A stretch of DNA of 64,000 nt from Taiwanofungus camphoratus (GCA_003999685.1 CP021227.1:124001-188000); one strand, 5' to 3'; shown: positions 49,501 to 60,648, numbered from the stretch's first letter. The notes: generated by a model from the letters alone, not told the origin. Translations and numbers: made by a program.

Positions 49501-49960
49501 GTCAGGTAAATCTCACCGTTCTTCTTGTATCGAACCAGAGACTGACCATAACGGTTGGTCGGTAAGAATTGCAACCTGGGGTATCCTAACTACCAATGTT
49601 GTCATCCGCGCCGTATGCCTCAAGGCTAAAGTCCCGTCTGCCAAGATCCTCGCAATGGCCGATATCCTCATTGCCGTCGTGACCTTCGCACTTACGCAGG
49701 TCGTACACGGACTTCAGTTTATAGAGGACTACCCGGAGAAGGACGAAGCTGTCACCGGCCTTTCCATCGGATCGTCCATTTTCACGGTTATCGGGGGTGT
49801 TGCTGGTGGGTACGGTGCTCTCGTTCCAGAACCGTTAGAGAAAGCCGTCGCTGCCATCATCGTCGCAGGCGGACAGGCTTGCGTTTCCGTAGTCAAAACA
49901 GGCAAATGCGCAATCGCGATCAAAAAGAAATACCACAATTACATCGTAGAAGGTGTATGA
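46542..49960 (+). CDS. Large uncharacterised fungal protein, helical C-terminal half
   Basis: Exons 46542-46967, 47020-47326 and 47375 to about 49490, plus a last exon ending at 49960, give about 1,080 residues. The first three join in phase; the last junction is unresolved (a 41-nt intron from GGA|gtcagg to ccagag|ACT fits the frame but is very short). The N-terminal half (to about 500) is beta-rich with repeats such as FSISSDGHFLAIKSDG and LIDMKSKSQLLIILDDDLRL, perhaps a propeller. Then a Trp-rich amphipathic stretch WEWWEWVKRQATKVTNWIVE (about 565-585), helices KVSGAWHFVVHLAGEAWSF and IKVAFKNVINFFGFLFNWDD, and a C terminus with long hydrophobic segments (ILAMADILIAVVTFALTQVV; SIFTVIGGVAGGYGALV). 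I recall the Trp-rich part and NWDDI block in other fungal hypothetical proteins. Function unknown; membrane association is inferred. Confidence 0.72.
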
Positions 49961-50631
49961 TAAGATGTGGTTGGCGTCTAGGTGCCCTTTGCACACTTAT
50001 AATTCGTGGAATATGATCATGTACATTGTCTCTCCGTTGCATAAGTAGTTCTCTCTGAGCTAGGTCAATCGGTTTCTTTGCAATTAGTGACTTAAGAATA
50101 CTACATGCCGAAGATTAGCGCGATACAATCCTTATAGCCAATGCAACGATACGCCTACTTGGCATATACTAGCTACGTGAAACTCCTGACGTTCAAAGTT
50201 CAGGAACCTTACCTGATCGTCCCAAAGGCCATGAGGTGCGTAAAAAGATACTCCAAGAGATGACACAGCATATGAGGACATCTCTTCAATTCGAACCCAC
50301 AGTTGGAGAATGGTTAATTTCTAGCATTCAATCGGTTGCCGCAGTTGCAACAGATATTTCAAAAACAGCAAGTGATAGTACATATAAGCTAGAAAACCCT
50401 AACTAAAAACCCTGTATCAGACATGCGAGCAGAAGTCGAACCAATCTGGTCTGCCATCGCTGTGAGATAGATCAGCATGTGTGAAAATGTTTCTCCAAAA
50501 AGCCATACAATCAAGATTAACAAGCACTTTGCGCTCACCGACACGCCGTAGGAAGTAACTGGACTGAGAACCGTGGAACCACGATGCAAACCAACCTACC
50601 CTGGTAATTCGGTGAATAAAATCCAATCGGG
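49961..50631. other. Convergent intergenic region
   Basis: About 670 bp, AT-richer than the flanking genes, between the 3' ends of the large fungal gene and the F-box/LRR gene. Nothing else seen. Confidence 0.5.
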
Positions 50632-52205
50632 TCACAGCACGCGCACGGTATCCACAACATTGTTGAGCTGTTCCAACACATCTGGATCGAACGAGTCACA
50701 TTGAGAGATCTTCAGGTAAAGTATTGGTGTGACATCTGAACCCGATTGGTGGCGTGCGCAGACAACGCGCAGGAGCTCGTGTCCGGTCACGTCCATGCAT
50801 TGATGAACACATAGTGCTTGGAGTTGAGGCAATAACCAAATCCCCGTCGTCGCCGGTCCTGCCGCGAGCAGATCGAATATCTGCCCTCCAAGAAAGCCCA
50901 GTCGCGGGGAGGACAGCGACAGCGCAGTTAGCTGGGGAAGTTGATGTAATGCGCGCACAAATGGGACCAGAGCTGGTCCGTCAATGTTGCACGTGCGCAA
51001 TTCGAGCTGACGTAGTGCGGAGAAACGTGTGGGAGATGCGAGTGAGATCCGCGACAACCAATGTATGTTTTCCTCTGCAGATGGCTCCATGTTGACGGAA
51101 AGTCGAGTCAGAGCAGGGAGCGAGGTCGAATCCAAGAAGAGCGAGATATTGATGGAATCTACAAGGTTGAAGGAAAGAACCCTTAATGATGGGATTGTGG
51201 TCAACACAGGGGTGCCTTGGAAGATATCTTCGTCGCCATTCAATGTGAATACGACCGACTGCAACCGCAGTTCATCTAGCTCCGGCGTGGAAGTCAGCAT
51301 TGTGAGCAGCTCCTGGAAAACGACGCTGAAGCGACGGTTTGCAGATCGGCGATATTGCTGGTCGCGCATGAGGTATAACCGCTGAAGGGTCGGTAATTGC
51401 ACACGAGTACAAATGAGCGGAATATGTTCGAGGATGACCGTCTTCAAACGGGGACATGCCTGCGCTAACAGCGTGCAATATGGCGTCGTTTCTTGTAGGT
51501 CTGTTGCACTTATCCGAATGTGCAGCTCCTCCAATGATGGTCCCAAACTACTGATGTGCTCACGTAAAAGCGGAAGCGAGTCCCAACACGGTGCTGATAC
51601 TCGGAATGAGAAGCACCGAGCCAGGTGAGGCCGCAATTCCGTCATGATGTCATGCATCTCCTCATTATCGATATAGCCAAGGTCTATGTCAACTAGGAGC
51701 TTGCATGTCTGCGAACGCCCAAGGCAGGCCCGCAATTTACGCAGGAACGCAGGTGTGCGTCCAAGACCCCACTGGCTATCCAAAATAATGTACGTCCACA
51801 AGGAAGGTGTTCCGAGTGCTGTATCGCGCCAATAGTGGCACACAAGCAGTATGATTGGAAGCAAATTGGTGTTTTCGTGAACGCCAAATTCGAATATACG
51901 GGACAGTAGTTCAGGTGGTAGCCGAACAATGAGAGCTTGACTGGCAAGAATTTGAGCCTTCTTGAGTTTAAGACGTGCGAGTTCAGCCTCTAGCTCAGCC
52001 ACAGATTTGTCAATCTCGACTATGTCCGGTGGCGTCGTTCGTGGATCGCTGCCCAAGTAATCTCTGCATTGAGAACATGCGTAGCTATCATCAAAACGAC
52101 TTACATGGTTCGAGGGTCCTGCACTTCTTCATCCTCGGTCACTGGGGAGACAATGTCGAGATCGTCCCACGAACCAAGGTCGTCGAAGGAAAGTGTTAAA
52201 GCCAT
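50632..52205 (-). CDS. F-box protein with leucine-rich-repeat-like body
   Basis: Two exons, 52205-52105 and 52063-50632, join to 510 residues. An acidic N terminus (MALTLSFDDLGSWDDLDIVS) is followed by a short coiled coil IDKSVAELEAELARLKLKKA, typical of the large mushroom F-box family, and the F-box LIVRLPPELLSRIFEFGVHE with VCHYWRDTALGTPSLWTYII (residues about 80-130). The rest contains irregular LRR-like repeats (CPRLKTVILEHIPL; FSALRQLELRTCN; LPQLTALSLSSPRL; LPQLQALCVHQCM). Likely a substrate receptor of an SCF ubiquitin ligase; the target cannot be guessed. No lesion. It is not closely related to the F-box copies at 8-18 kb. Confidence 0.9.
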
Positions 52206-53692
52206 TGAGAGTTCGACTTCTGTCCCCGAGGCCTCTTGGAATGAGAGCAAAGTAAACTCGTGCACGGAAGGAGTACTGTGGATCCCTAAACACGCAAAGG
52301 GTCGGCTGATCGACTTGTAAGTTAGAACTTCACCAGTTCTAACTAATAAGTGGGTTTCGAAAGCTCTGAAGTCTGAATCAGCTCCAAGAGCAGCACATCC
52401 AACTCTTGGAACGTGGGCATGCGAGCGTTAGAGTAAGGTTGGCGCCAGACTCACGAAGTCGACAATGAAGCAAGAAGAGTACTGCGCTCGTATACCTTCA
52501 GCGCCTCAGTACGCGGTGCATGCATCCACGTGACGCTTCGCTTCGAATTCTCAAGAAGTCCACAGTACTCATGAGAAAGTACTTGTCCTGGTACTCTTCG
52601 ATGAGACGTGCCTTATCTGTTCAGCTTTGAGCATCCAGCTTTCTAGCAGACTGATTGGCACTAGTTTTTGCATCGATCGCTCACCACTTCGTACTCGCAT
52701 CTGCGGGCTGCCATCGGTACGATCACCAAGGACAACGCGGTCACTCGACGTGCTAGTACGTGAACGTGCCAACGAGGATAGAATGGCGAAGTTCTCTGGG
52801 ATTTCACTTGCCATCATTGACTATCAGGGACCTGCCATGCATATATGTCATTTCTTTGAGACTCGGAGGTAAGTAAAGACGTTAAAGCTTGAAGTCAAGA
52901 TGTGAGTTGCAACGTTCTTCCCCACGCTTATGGACTTGAAACGACCAAAAAAAGCTGTTTTTGAAGTCTGCTACTCTCTCTCTCTGTCATTACTCGGTTG
53001 ATGATGTATGACACGCAATTGGGTTCAATCTCTCCAGTCAATCCATAGGTAACCTCATTTTGACCAGCTCAAATCGTGAATTATTTTGACTGAAAATAGG
53101 ATATGTCAGGTCTCTTACCTGTTGCCGTTTGCTCATTGTGTGTACATGAGCATATGTCAGGTCCAAAACATGCTCAATTGTATATCTCTGCTACTAATAC
53201 CTGACCTAGTGGATCCCTCATCATCGACCTTTCTCCCTCTTTTGAGGCTGGCTTCCGCGACTGCGGGGGAAATCCCCGTTGATAAAGCTCTATCCATGCT
53301 GGTTTGGCTGCTTCTGTTGTGGACACCCTCAGAGTGGGCTGCCAACTCGTGGTACCTTTGTCGGCGGAGTTCGTCATACTCACCACCACGTGTTAAATAT
53401 AAAATAACGGTTTAGTGTGTTTTCATGATATACTCTACAATGATTACCTTCTGACGTGAATTCAGAGCTGGTACGTGATTCTGAAACTTCTGGCAGGCCC
53501 GTTGTTACCATCGATCTCTTGTCATGGAGCCCATAGTTAACGACCCGTACTGAAATAGGTATACAACATGACGGACCTGTCTGTCCTCCAGAAAACGCGA
53601 TGCACAGTGCTTTCTCACATCCATTTGCTGACACCAACCACTCCGAGCTGTTTACTATGTGTAATCAACTTAAGGAGGGGCCCTTAGTAAGT
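52206..53692. other. Unassigned region with an orphan ORF at 52569-52817
   Basis: A minus-strand frame of 82 codons starts at an ATG at 52817 (MMASEIPENFAILSSLARSR). Immediately after it, another frame reads protein-like (RLIEEYQDKYFLMSTVDFLR, about 52535-52600) and a third further on (PTFQELDVLLLELIQTSELS, about 52370-52430). No splice sites join the first two. This could be a decayed gene of unknown family. The rest of the stretch (to 53692) holds nothing I can support. Confidence 0.35.
53686..53692. repeat. Target-site duplication, left copy
   Basis: AGTAAGT, identical to 53933-53939 on the other side of the 240-bp element. Confidence 0.75.
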
Positions 53693-53932
53693 CTCTATAA
53701 AAAAGGATAGTCAACCAAGTCACAATCCTAGTCCCCAAATAGTGCCAATTAACTAACTAGTCATTTTATCGACTCCCATTGTCTTAGCTTGGAAGAAATA
53801 GTTACGTAGCAGTCAATGTGTAGTCGGTTCGAGCGACTAATGCTTTACTGCGCTTCCGGGTTTAGTCAAATAATAGTCTGGTGCGATTTGGGGACTACGG
53901 TTGACTATCCTTTTTTACAGAGAGTAAGTAGT
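53693..53932. mobile_element. MITE-like non-autonomous DNA transposon, 240 bp
   Basis: Imperfect terminal inverted repeats of about 50 bp. The left end starts CTCTATAAAAAAGGATAGTC; the reverse complement of the right end starts CTCTGTAAAAAAGGATAGTC. Both continue with AACC, then share TAGTCCCCAAAT; the left copy has about 11 extra bases between these blocks. The element is flanked by direct repeats AGTAAGT (53686-53692 and 53933-53939). If the repeats are extended by one base (TCTCT/AGAGA), the target duplication would be GTAAG (5 bp). The interior is non-coding. Superfamily uncertain; it could be mobilised only by a transposase elsewhere. The close match of the repeats suggests a fairly recent insertion. 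Confidence 0.85.
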
Positions 53933-53939
53933 CCTCCTG
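53933..53939. repeat. Target-site duplication, right copy
   Basis: AGTAAGT, identical to 53686-53692. Confidence 0.75.
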
Positions 53940-54020
53940 ACACACATGAACATTCTGAAAGGCTTGGTGCATGACCGCCATATATTCTGTGGTCTGCGCA
54001 AGGAATCCATAACATAGCCT

Positions 54021-55432
54021 GAAGAGCCCCGTGACCTCTCAACCACTGAAGGAAGTGGCCTTTACGATGCAATTTCAGGTTGAACTCTCAGCTCGAGGTA
54101 CACCATCATCCGCAAACTCGGATGGGGCCAGCACTCGAGCGGTTGGCTTACAAGGGACATTCAGTAAGCTGCGACGCTCTCATGGTAAGTGCGTCTAATT
54201 GCCACAGGGAGTGCCAGCGCCAGCGCTATGTAGCGGTCAAGATACTAACATCTCATGCAACTCAAGTCCAAGGGCAGTTGGCCAATGAACTCGCTTTCTT
54301 GCAACGCATCAAGAGCACCTCAGCATCATCGAGCCACGCTGGTCGCAACTACGTGTCAACTTTGCCGGATACGTTCCAAGCAGCGGACGCCCATGGTAAT
54401 CGCCTTTGCTTGCTTTATGAGGGTATGGGAAGCTTTGCGAGCGGTTCTCAAGGGCAGAGCAAGAAGTAACCTGTCCCTTCGGCGAAAAGCACGGCAAGCC
54501 AACTCTTGTTGGCCTTAGATTTTCTCCATCGCGAATACTGTATAATCCACACAGGTATATTGATGGCTCATTCGTCTTCCCGTAGTACAACTGAGCTGCA
54601 TTAGGCATAGACATCAAACCCGATAACTTACTAATCAAAATGAACAATACCAACCAGTTCCTTGGTCCGGGTGTCGAAAAATCATCACCGTCGGGAAGGG
54701 ACAATGCTTCCTTAGTAGTCTTGTCTCGCCCGATAGTTCCTGTCAATCCCGCCGAGCTGGTAAATACGGCAACGATACCAGAGTTCAATATTTAGTTGAC
54801 AGACTTTGAAACTGGTAAGTGCTTGGATGATGAGCCAGTCGTTTTACTTAGCTGGCCTTCGCAGCTGAAGAAATTGATGACCCTCATGTGGACCTCATTC
54901 AACCTTATGCTCTGCGAATTTTAGAGGTCATCGTCGGATGCGGGTGGGATCGAGCACTGACATTTGGAACTTAGGATGCTTGGTAAAACCTTTATTGTCA
55001 CACAGTGGCTCGTGTTGGTGACTTCATTGTCATATATTTTTGAATTCCTCACCGGTTCCTGGCTTTTCGTCCCCCGAGGAGGAGCAACTTGTCCCCAGAG
55101 ACACAGGCATATGTGCAAGGATGACAAGCTTCTGGTGTCCGAGTTTGATGTGTCGTATCTACGGAGAGGAAAGCACTTCGAGCAGTATTTCGAGACCGAT
55201 GGCAAGTGTTAACATATAAATTGAGAGAAAGGCCTCTGATATGAACTGCAATTTAGGTCGTCTACGGATTCAAGTTTGAGGGGTTCGTGATCTGGAAACG
55301 GCTCTCCGCAACTACAATGTCCTAGATGACGTCGAGGGACCGCTTTGCGTCTCGCTTCTGCGGGCGATGCTAAAGCCGTCAGATAGAGCAACCGCTGCTG
55401 AATTGGCGCGACATGAATGGTTGACGAACTGA
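54021..55432 (+). pseudogene. SRPK-type protein kinase pseudogene
   Basis: Relic of a Ser/Arg-protein kinase-like gene, a family expanded in mushrooms. In order: SSRYTIIRKLGWGQHSSGWL (glycine loop, with Gly where the family has Val), RYVAVKILTSHATQVQGQLA (ATP-binding Lys), ALDFLHREYCIIHT and DIKPDNLLIK (catalytic loop of the SRPK type), a DFE where the family has DFG, the PYALR-EVIVGCGWD region, NLGCL, FEFLTGSWLFVPRGG, and the C-terminal LKPSDRATAAELARHEWL. Lesions seen: a TGA just before TLSSRYTI (near 54079), a TAG before LTDF (near 54791), a frame change between CGWDRAL and DIWNLGCL (near 54955), Pro of the APE motif replaced, and a TGA in the last exon near 55280. Remnants of the ordinary introns persist, so it arose from a genomic copy, not retrotransposition. 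Just downstream of the 240-bp element. Confidence 0.8.
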
Positions 55433-57063
55433 TGCCGACTTCACATACACCATAAAGTTCTTGCCGAAATCTCGCATCTCCACTTACAGCTACGTTCAAC
55501 TGATTGACAACGAGAACAATCTCAAGTTCAAAGGACAAATTTCAGGCGTGGAGCAGGAATGGATTGCCTTCCGGATTTTAGGATGTCGGATGACATCCAG
55601 CAGGACCTCCATCTTCCTCTCCTCTGTGCAGCTAGCCATCCCCCGTTCGCGTTGTACATAGTCTTTTTACGAATCGTTCCACTATCGCGTTTCCTATCGC
55701 TTCCCTCCGACAACATTTTCTTCAAATGTGGGGATGGTCGCCCTCGAGAGGAGCTACCTTGCGCTCTCGTCAAACCAGGCAAGGGCACACCAGCACTAGT
55801 GGAAGGGGCATTGGAAGTGGGGCGAGGAGGGTTAGACATCCTACGTAATGGCCGCTAAAGGTGCATGAAGCGGTGTTGTTGGATTGTTCGTGTGCACACA
55901 GTTATTCAATGTAATCAACTTGACTCTAGGTATAGATAGGTTAACAGCATTTGGTATACGTTGGTCATGTCCTGGAACGATATAGCATTTTGCCATTCGT
56001 CAGACGCCTGCTTCCGCTTGTAGAGAGTGCTGCATGCCAGAAAAGGATACAATAAATCCTAATTTAGCAGTCTTCCTCAGGCCCCGTAGTTCTTCAAGTG
56101 TCAGATACCTGAGGCTTGAGGAAGCGATATTTATGTACCGCTCACCCTTAGAGCGAATACAATTCTCAAATTCCCTCCTCCCTATAGCATCCGGAACTGA
56201 ATGTCGCACATTCTGCTGCCGCTTAATGATACAGCAATCGTCTTTTTGCACCCTGACGATACACATTTGCCTGAACCTCACGTAGCCCAAGTAACCATCA
56301 AATCGAACGGGTAAGCACTCATAATTGGCTGAATCTGAGCCGAGCTATGTTCAGCAATCTCCATGATAAGGCCAGAGACAGTCAATACCATTGCGGCATT
56401 TTTCAATGCCCAACACGATATTGGAGTACGTCCTTTTCATTTGCGCATCATCAACAGTTGACGGAGATGATCAATCGTAATAGGATTTGATTATTCGAAT
56501 CGTCACCGCACACTTACACAATCCGTTTCCCTCCTCTGTGGTATTTGAAGACAATCATTACATGCTGATCACCAGTGAGTGAGTACGGGCGCAGGCGGTT
56601 CACAAGTCCTTATTCTCTTCGCCATTTCAAAAGATCACGCGAAGTGGCCATTCGGTAAGGAGAAACTGAAGTTTTGGTGGGGAGAGCACAGTGTGATGGC
56701 CTGCTCTGAGAAGTGGGTGTTTGTTTTCAGACCCAAGGTTGGCGGAAGCAAGTAGAAAAGCAGACAGAGCCCTGTCCACATAACGCGGATGTGTTCGAGT
56801 TCTGAGGACTACTGTTGTGTATTGTAATATAATGTGAATCGGCGTCAGACATTCAACTGCGAGTGCCACCTGAGCTCGGGAATCGGTTTCAAAACGGTCA
56901 GATTCCTGAATCCGGACAGGTACTCAGAGCGGGCCGCTCCGGACCGGATATCCGGATGGCTTTCACTAGGCGGATGTAGTATAAGTAGACCACTTCTAGC
57001 TCGGAGTACCATGTTATTTACCTACCTCAAACTGAGCGTTTGTACAAACATCGAGCAGCTAAC
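55433..57063. other. Unassigned region; doubtful ORF on minus 55528-55839
   Basis: A minus-strand ATG at 55839 opens 103 codons (MSNPPRPTSNAPSTSAGVPL, then a basic stretch with RKRDSGTIRKK). It could be a small gene or first exon but no family or splice partner is seen. The remaining stretch to 57063 contains only short frames and, at the right end, the promoter of the dehydratase gene. Confidence 0.35.
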
Positions 57064-58880
57064 ATGTCTGCCAAGATTACTGGTTTTGAGACTCATGGTA
57101 TGTCGGCACATGGATATCTGTACAAGGTAGTGCTAATTGCCTTATGATGGCAATATAGACATCAGGTTCCCAACCTCCCTGAGTGGGGATGGAACTGATG
57201 CCATGAACACTGATTGCGACTACTCTGCGGCTTATGTTACGTTATTCACGTCCTCAGACCTCGTCGGCCATGGTCTGACATTTACTATCGGACGCGGCAA
57301 TGACATCGTCTGCGCAGCGATCAAGGAGCTTGCGAAACGTCTGGTGGGCAAAGACGTAGAGGATTTGTTCGGAAACATGGGAAAGACATGGGACTATCTG
57401 TCTGCTGACTCCCAACTACGATGGTTCGCTCCCTCGGTTTCACTCCAAGTCATCGGACTTAGCTTCTTCATCCAGGATCGGCCCGGAGAAGGGTGTGATC
57501 CACATCGCGCTTGGTGCTGTTGATAACGCGCTCTGGGATATGTTTGCACGCTCTCGCAAAAAACCCTTGTGGAAATTGGTCGTAGACATGACACCCGTGG
57601 GCTTCTCAGATCCAATGCATTCCTTGACGATTCTCATTTGTTTCCAATACCTCTCTCGCAGGAAGAACTTGTAAATGCTACCGCCTTCCGTTACATCACG
57701 GATGCAATTACACGTGAGGAAGCACTTGAGATGCTCAAGGCAAAGGCAGCCACCAAAGCCGAACGTGAGGCTAGGGTACGCGAGCTCGGGTACCCCGCCT
57801 ACGTGACATCAGCAGGCTGGCTTGGTTATAGCGACGAGAAGGTGGCGCGATTAACGCGGGAGGCTGTGGAGGCTGGCTTCAACCACTTCAAAATGAAGGT
57901 CGGCGCCGACCTCGAATCGGACCTCCGTAGAGGAAAGATCATGCGTTCGATTATCGACGATCCCAAGTATCTTCCTGAGGGCCGCAGGCCGCAGGACCCT
58001 AACAGCCCTGCCCTTGTTGGAAAGAATGCGGGGCCAACGGGCAGTGTACTTATGATTGACGCGAACCAGGTATGGGACGTCCCAGAAGCGATCCAGTGGG
58101 TCAAGGGCTTGGCAGAGATCAAGCCTTGGTAGGCATTCTGTTGCTTCATATTTTAAGCGGATTAGCCTTCACTAATGTCTCTTAAGGTTTATCGAGGAGC
58201 CGACCGCCCCTGACGACATCCTCGGCCATGCAGCTATCCGTAAGGCGCTGAAGCCTTACGGGATCGGTGTCGCCACAGGCGAGCACGCGCACAACCGCAT
58301 GGTGTTCAAACAGCTCTTGCAGGCAGAGGCCATCGATATATGCCAGATCGACTCATGCCGTCTTGCGGGCGTGAGCGAGGTGCTCAGTGTGCTGCTGATG
58401 GCTGCCAAGTGCGTAGCCTCGATGATCATTCACGCACCCCAGAAACTGACGAGTCAGTCTACCGCTGTCGTAGGTTTGGTGTTCCTGTCTGCCCACATGC
58501 GGGTGGTGTTGGCTTGTGTGAATATGTGATTCACTTGAGGTTGGTTGAGCAACGTATATATTCTGATATGATCTGACAAGAGACCTCGGCTAGCATAATT
58601 GACTACATTGCGATCTCCGGCACGATGGAACGCAACGTGCTCGAGTTCGTCGATCATCTTCATGAGCATTTCCTCTATCCTTGCTCGATCAACCAGAATG
58701 GGCGGTACAACGTACCGAGCAACCCGAGCGAAGGCTACAGGTAGGCTTGCTCGTCTTTCGAATGGTCTGCTCTGATTAAAAACTATGTCCATGATCAGCA
58801 TCGAGATGCATAAGGCGAGTTTTGCAGAGTTCGAGTGGCCACATGGGTCGTACTGGGTGAAGGCCAAGTCCCAAACATAA
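57064..58880 (+). CDS. L-fuconate dehydratase-like enolase-superfamily enzyme
   Basis: Member of the mandelate-racemase subgroup, close to L-fuconate dehydratase and human ENOSF1; it would dehydrate a sugar acid such as L-fuconate to the 2-keto-3-deoxy product. Eight exons, 57064-57097, 57159-57423, 57476-57596, 57662-58128, 58187-58408, 58474-58539, 58594-58740 and 58799-58880, sum to 467 residues. Seen: [20 protein letters not shown] near the N terminus, [16 protein letters not shown], the KxK catalytic base pair in [11 protein letters not shown] (about 217-219), metal ligands in MIDANQ (Asp near 273), [11 protein letters not shown] (Glu near 299) and ATGEHAHNR (Glu near 328), and [14 protein letters not shown] (His near 378). 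The C terminus is [11 protein letters not shown]. All expected active-site residues are present. The first exon is only 34 nt. Probably cytosolic: no targeting signal is visible. Confidence 0.93.
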
Positions 58881-59010
58881 TAAGTGCTTGCGATGAAGGA
58901 AATCGAAATTGTAGCGGATGTCTTCCTTTGTATCAATACAGGTGTTGTTGAAAAGTATATTCGTTCGGATGAGATACGAGTGTTTGAATACCTCGTCCTG
59001 AAGCGGTGGC
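58881..59010. other. Short convergent intergenic region
   Basis: Only 130 bp separate the stop codons of the dehydratase and CWC23, so their 3' UTRs probably overlap as antisense transcripts. Confidence 0.5.
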
Positions 59011-60401
59011 TCAATCGCCCTCTGCTGCTTCTCGCTCTCTGATCTCTCGCTCCAGGCGTGCCCGCTCTGCCTGACGCAGACGCATGAGCGTCAGCGTCTC
59101 ATAATCTAGTCCGGAGGCGATCATTCCTGAATTCGTTGCGGAAGGAAATGTCGTTGTATCCACGTCTGGCTGCAGGAAAATGAAGTGATTCTTCAATACA
59201 GGACAGGGGTTGAACATAAGAGAAAAAAACGAACAAACGTAGAAGGAAACGTTGCAAAGGGTGTTGATGACGACGGAGTAACGTCCTCAGCTTTTCCGGG
59301 TGCCTGAGGAGGTTTGAAATTGGAAGCAGACGCCGTACCTGGATTAATCTTAGAGCTGTCCTTGGGCTCCGCCTTTCCTGAGGTGCCTCCATCTAGCTTT
59401 CCCATTCTCTTCAGCCATCCAATCAACTCCGGCTCCTTTCCTTCCGCCCAGTCGACCTCAATATCTGCCAGCCCGGCCTCTGCCCGTCTGCTCGCGCATA
59501 CAGCAGCGAAAGCGCTGCCGATTTGACGAAAGGGTACGAGTGCTATCACACGCTTTGGCTTCTTCGGAGGTAAGGGCTTCAGCGAGAGCACAACCGCCGA
59601 CTCATCAATGGAGCCGAAAGGTGAGAGTAGAGGATTAAGACTGGACGGCGTAGTCAGTGAGGGATGCGTGGAAAGCGGGTATCTCAGTCGGACGGTCGTG
59701 TCTAAAGCTCCTATACACATCGGCAGAGTCTGTGAAAATTGGTGAAGGTAAGGACATGAAAGTCATACCTAGTGTGGGAGGCTCATTGTCTCTAACTGTT
59801 GCCTTTGCTGCCTCCTCCCTCTCCATCTCCTTGCGTCTGAGTTCTTTTTCGCGTTCCTCACGTAATTTCTTTCCCTCCTCCATGATCCTCTCGTTCTCAC
59901 ACCATCGTGCTTTCTCCTCCTCTTCCTTCTCAACTTTCGCTTTTTTGAAAGCACGCTCGCGTGCTTCCAGCTCTTCAACGAGGCCTTTACGCTTGGCATC
60001 ATACGAAGAGAACCGTGCCTTTCGTGCTTCTTTAAGGCGCAGCTTTGCATCAACGGCCATACGCCGTAGAGGATCCAGGAGGAGCTCATAGGCTTGATTT
60101 AATTCATGAAACTTTCGCGCTAAAAGGAATAGCAAGCAGAAGGGTTTCGTGATGTTGGAAAGCAGATCTAGCACTAAAAGACACACCTGCATCAGGGTTA
60201 CCGCGATTCTTTTAGGGAGACTTGGGTTAGAGAGCGAATTCAAAATCCGTGGAGGTACACCAGATAGCATGATTGACGCACCCTGTCTGGGTGGACTTTT
60301 AGCGAACGTTGACGGTAAGCGGTGCGGATTTCTGGCTCGGTTGCCTCCAAGGCGACACCTAATAGCTCGTAGGGGCTTGTTTCGTTTGGATCCGTAGACA
60401 T
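59011..60401 (-). CDS. CWC23: Spliceosomal J-domain protein Cwc23/DNAJC17
   Basis: J-domain cochaperone linked to spliceosome disassembly (yeast Cwc23 works with Ntr1/Prp43; animal DNAJC17 is a splicing factor). Five exons, 60401-60282, 60208-60187, 60119-59769, 59701-59235 and 59169-59011, sum to 372 residues. The J domain is at the N terminus: SPYELLGVALEATEPEIRTA, HPD at 37-39 (KVHPDR), then NPDAARKFHELNQAYELLLD. A long charged coiled coil follows (about 85-165, rich in EEE/RKE). Next comes an RRM-like domain (TVRLRYPL; PFGSIDESAVVLSL; RVIALVPFRQIGSAFAAV), the diagnostic combination for DNAJC17. The C terminus has LDYETLTLMRLRQAERARLE. Exon 2 is just 22 nt. A second splicing-related gene after BUD13, but 58 kb away and not linked by regulation that I can see. 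Confidence 0.94.
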
Positions 60402-60648
60402 GTTCACAAGTTGTAGGACAGGTGGAAAGGAATACAAAGCAAATCTTCACTGCAAAGTCGAAAAGTTATGTATACATATAGATGGGCAGATGAAATCTAT
60501 CTGACTAAATTTATTTTGTAAGACAAGTTATTTACTTGTCACATTGTTTCGCCTGCAGAAGTGGCGTGACGTGACACAGTTCAGTTTACACGCATTCTGC
60601 GCGGTGTGCACTTTGCATTTTAGCATCTCCAACCGCACGTTGGCTGCG
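60402..60648. promoter_or_regulatory. Divergent promoter, CWC23 and NUM1-like gene
   Basis: A 247-bp region between two divergent start codons; AT-rich around 60470-60550. No specific site recognised. Confidence 0.5.

Noticed and set aside
49238-49960. 240-codon open frame read as a separate gene
   Set aside because: Only its second half is coding, and it continues the large gene that starts at 46542. The first half is an out-of-frame reading of the preceding exon.
53815-53850. GGTTCGA sequence resembling a tRNA T-arm
   Set aside because: It lies inside the 240-bp transposon and no acceptor or anticodon arm can be folded around it.
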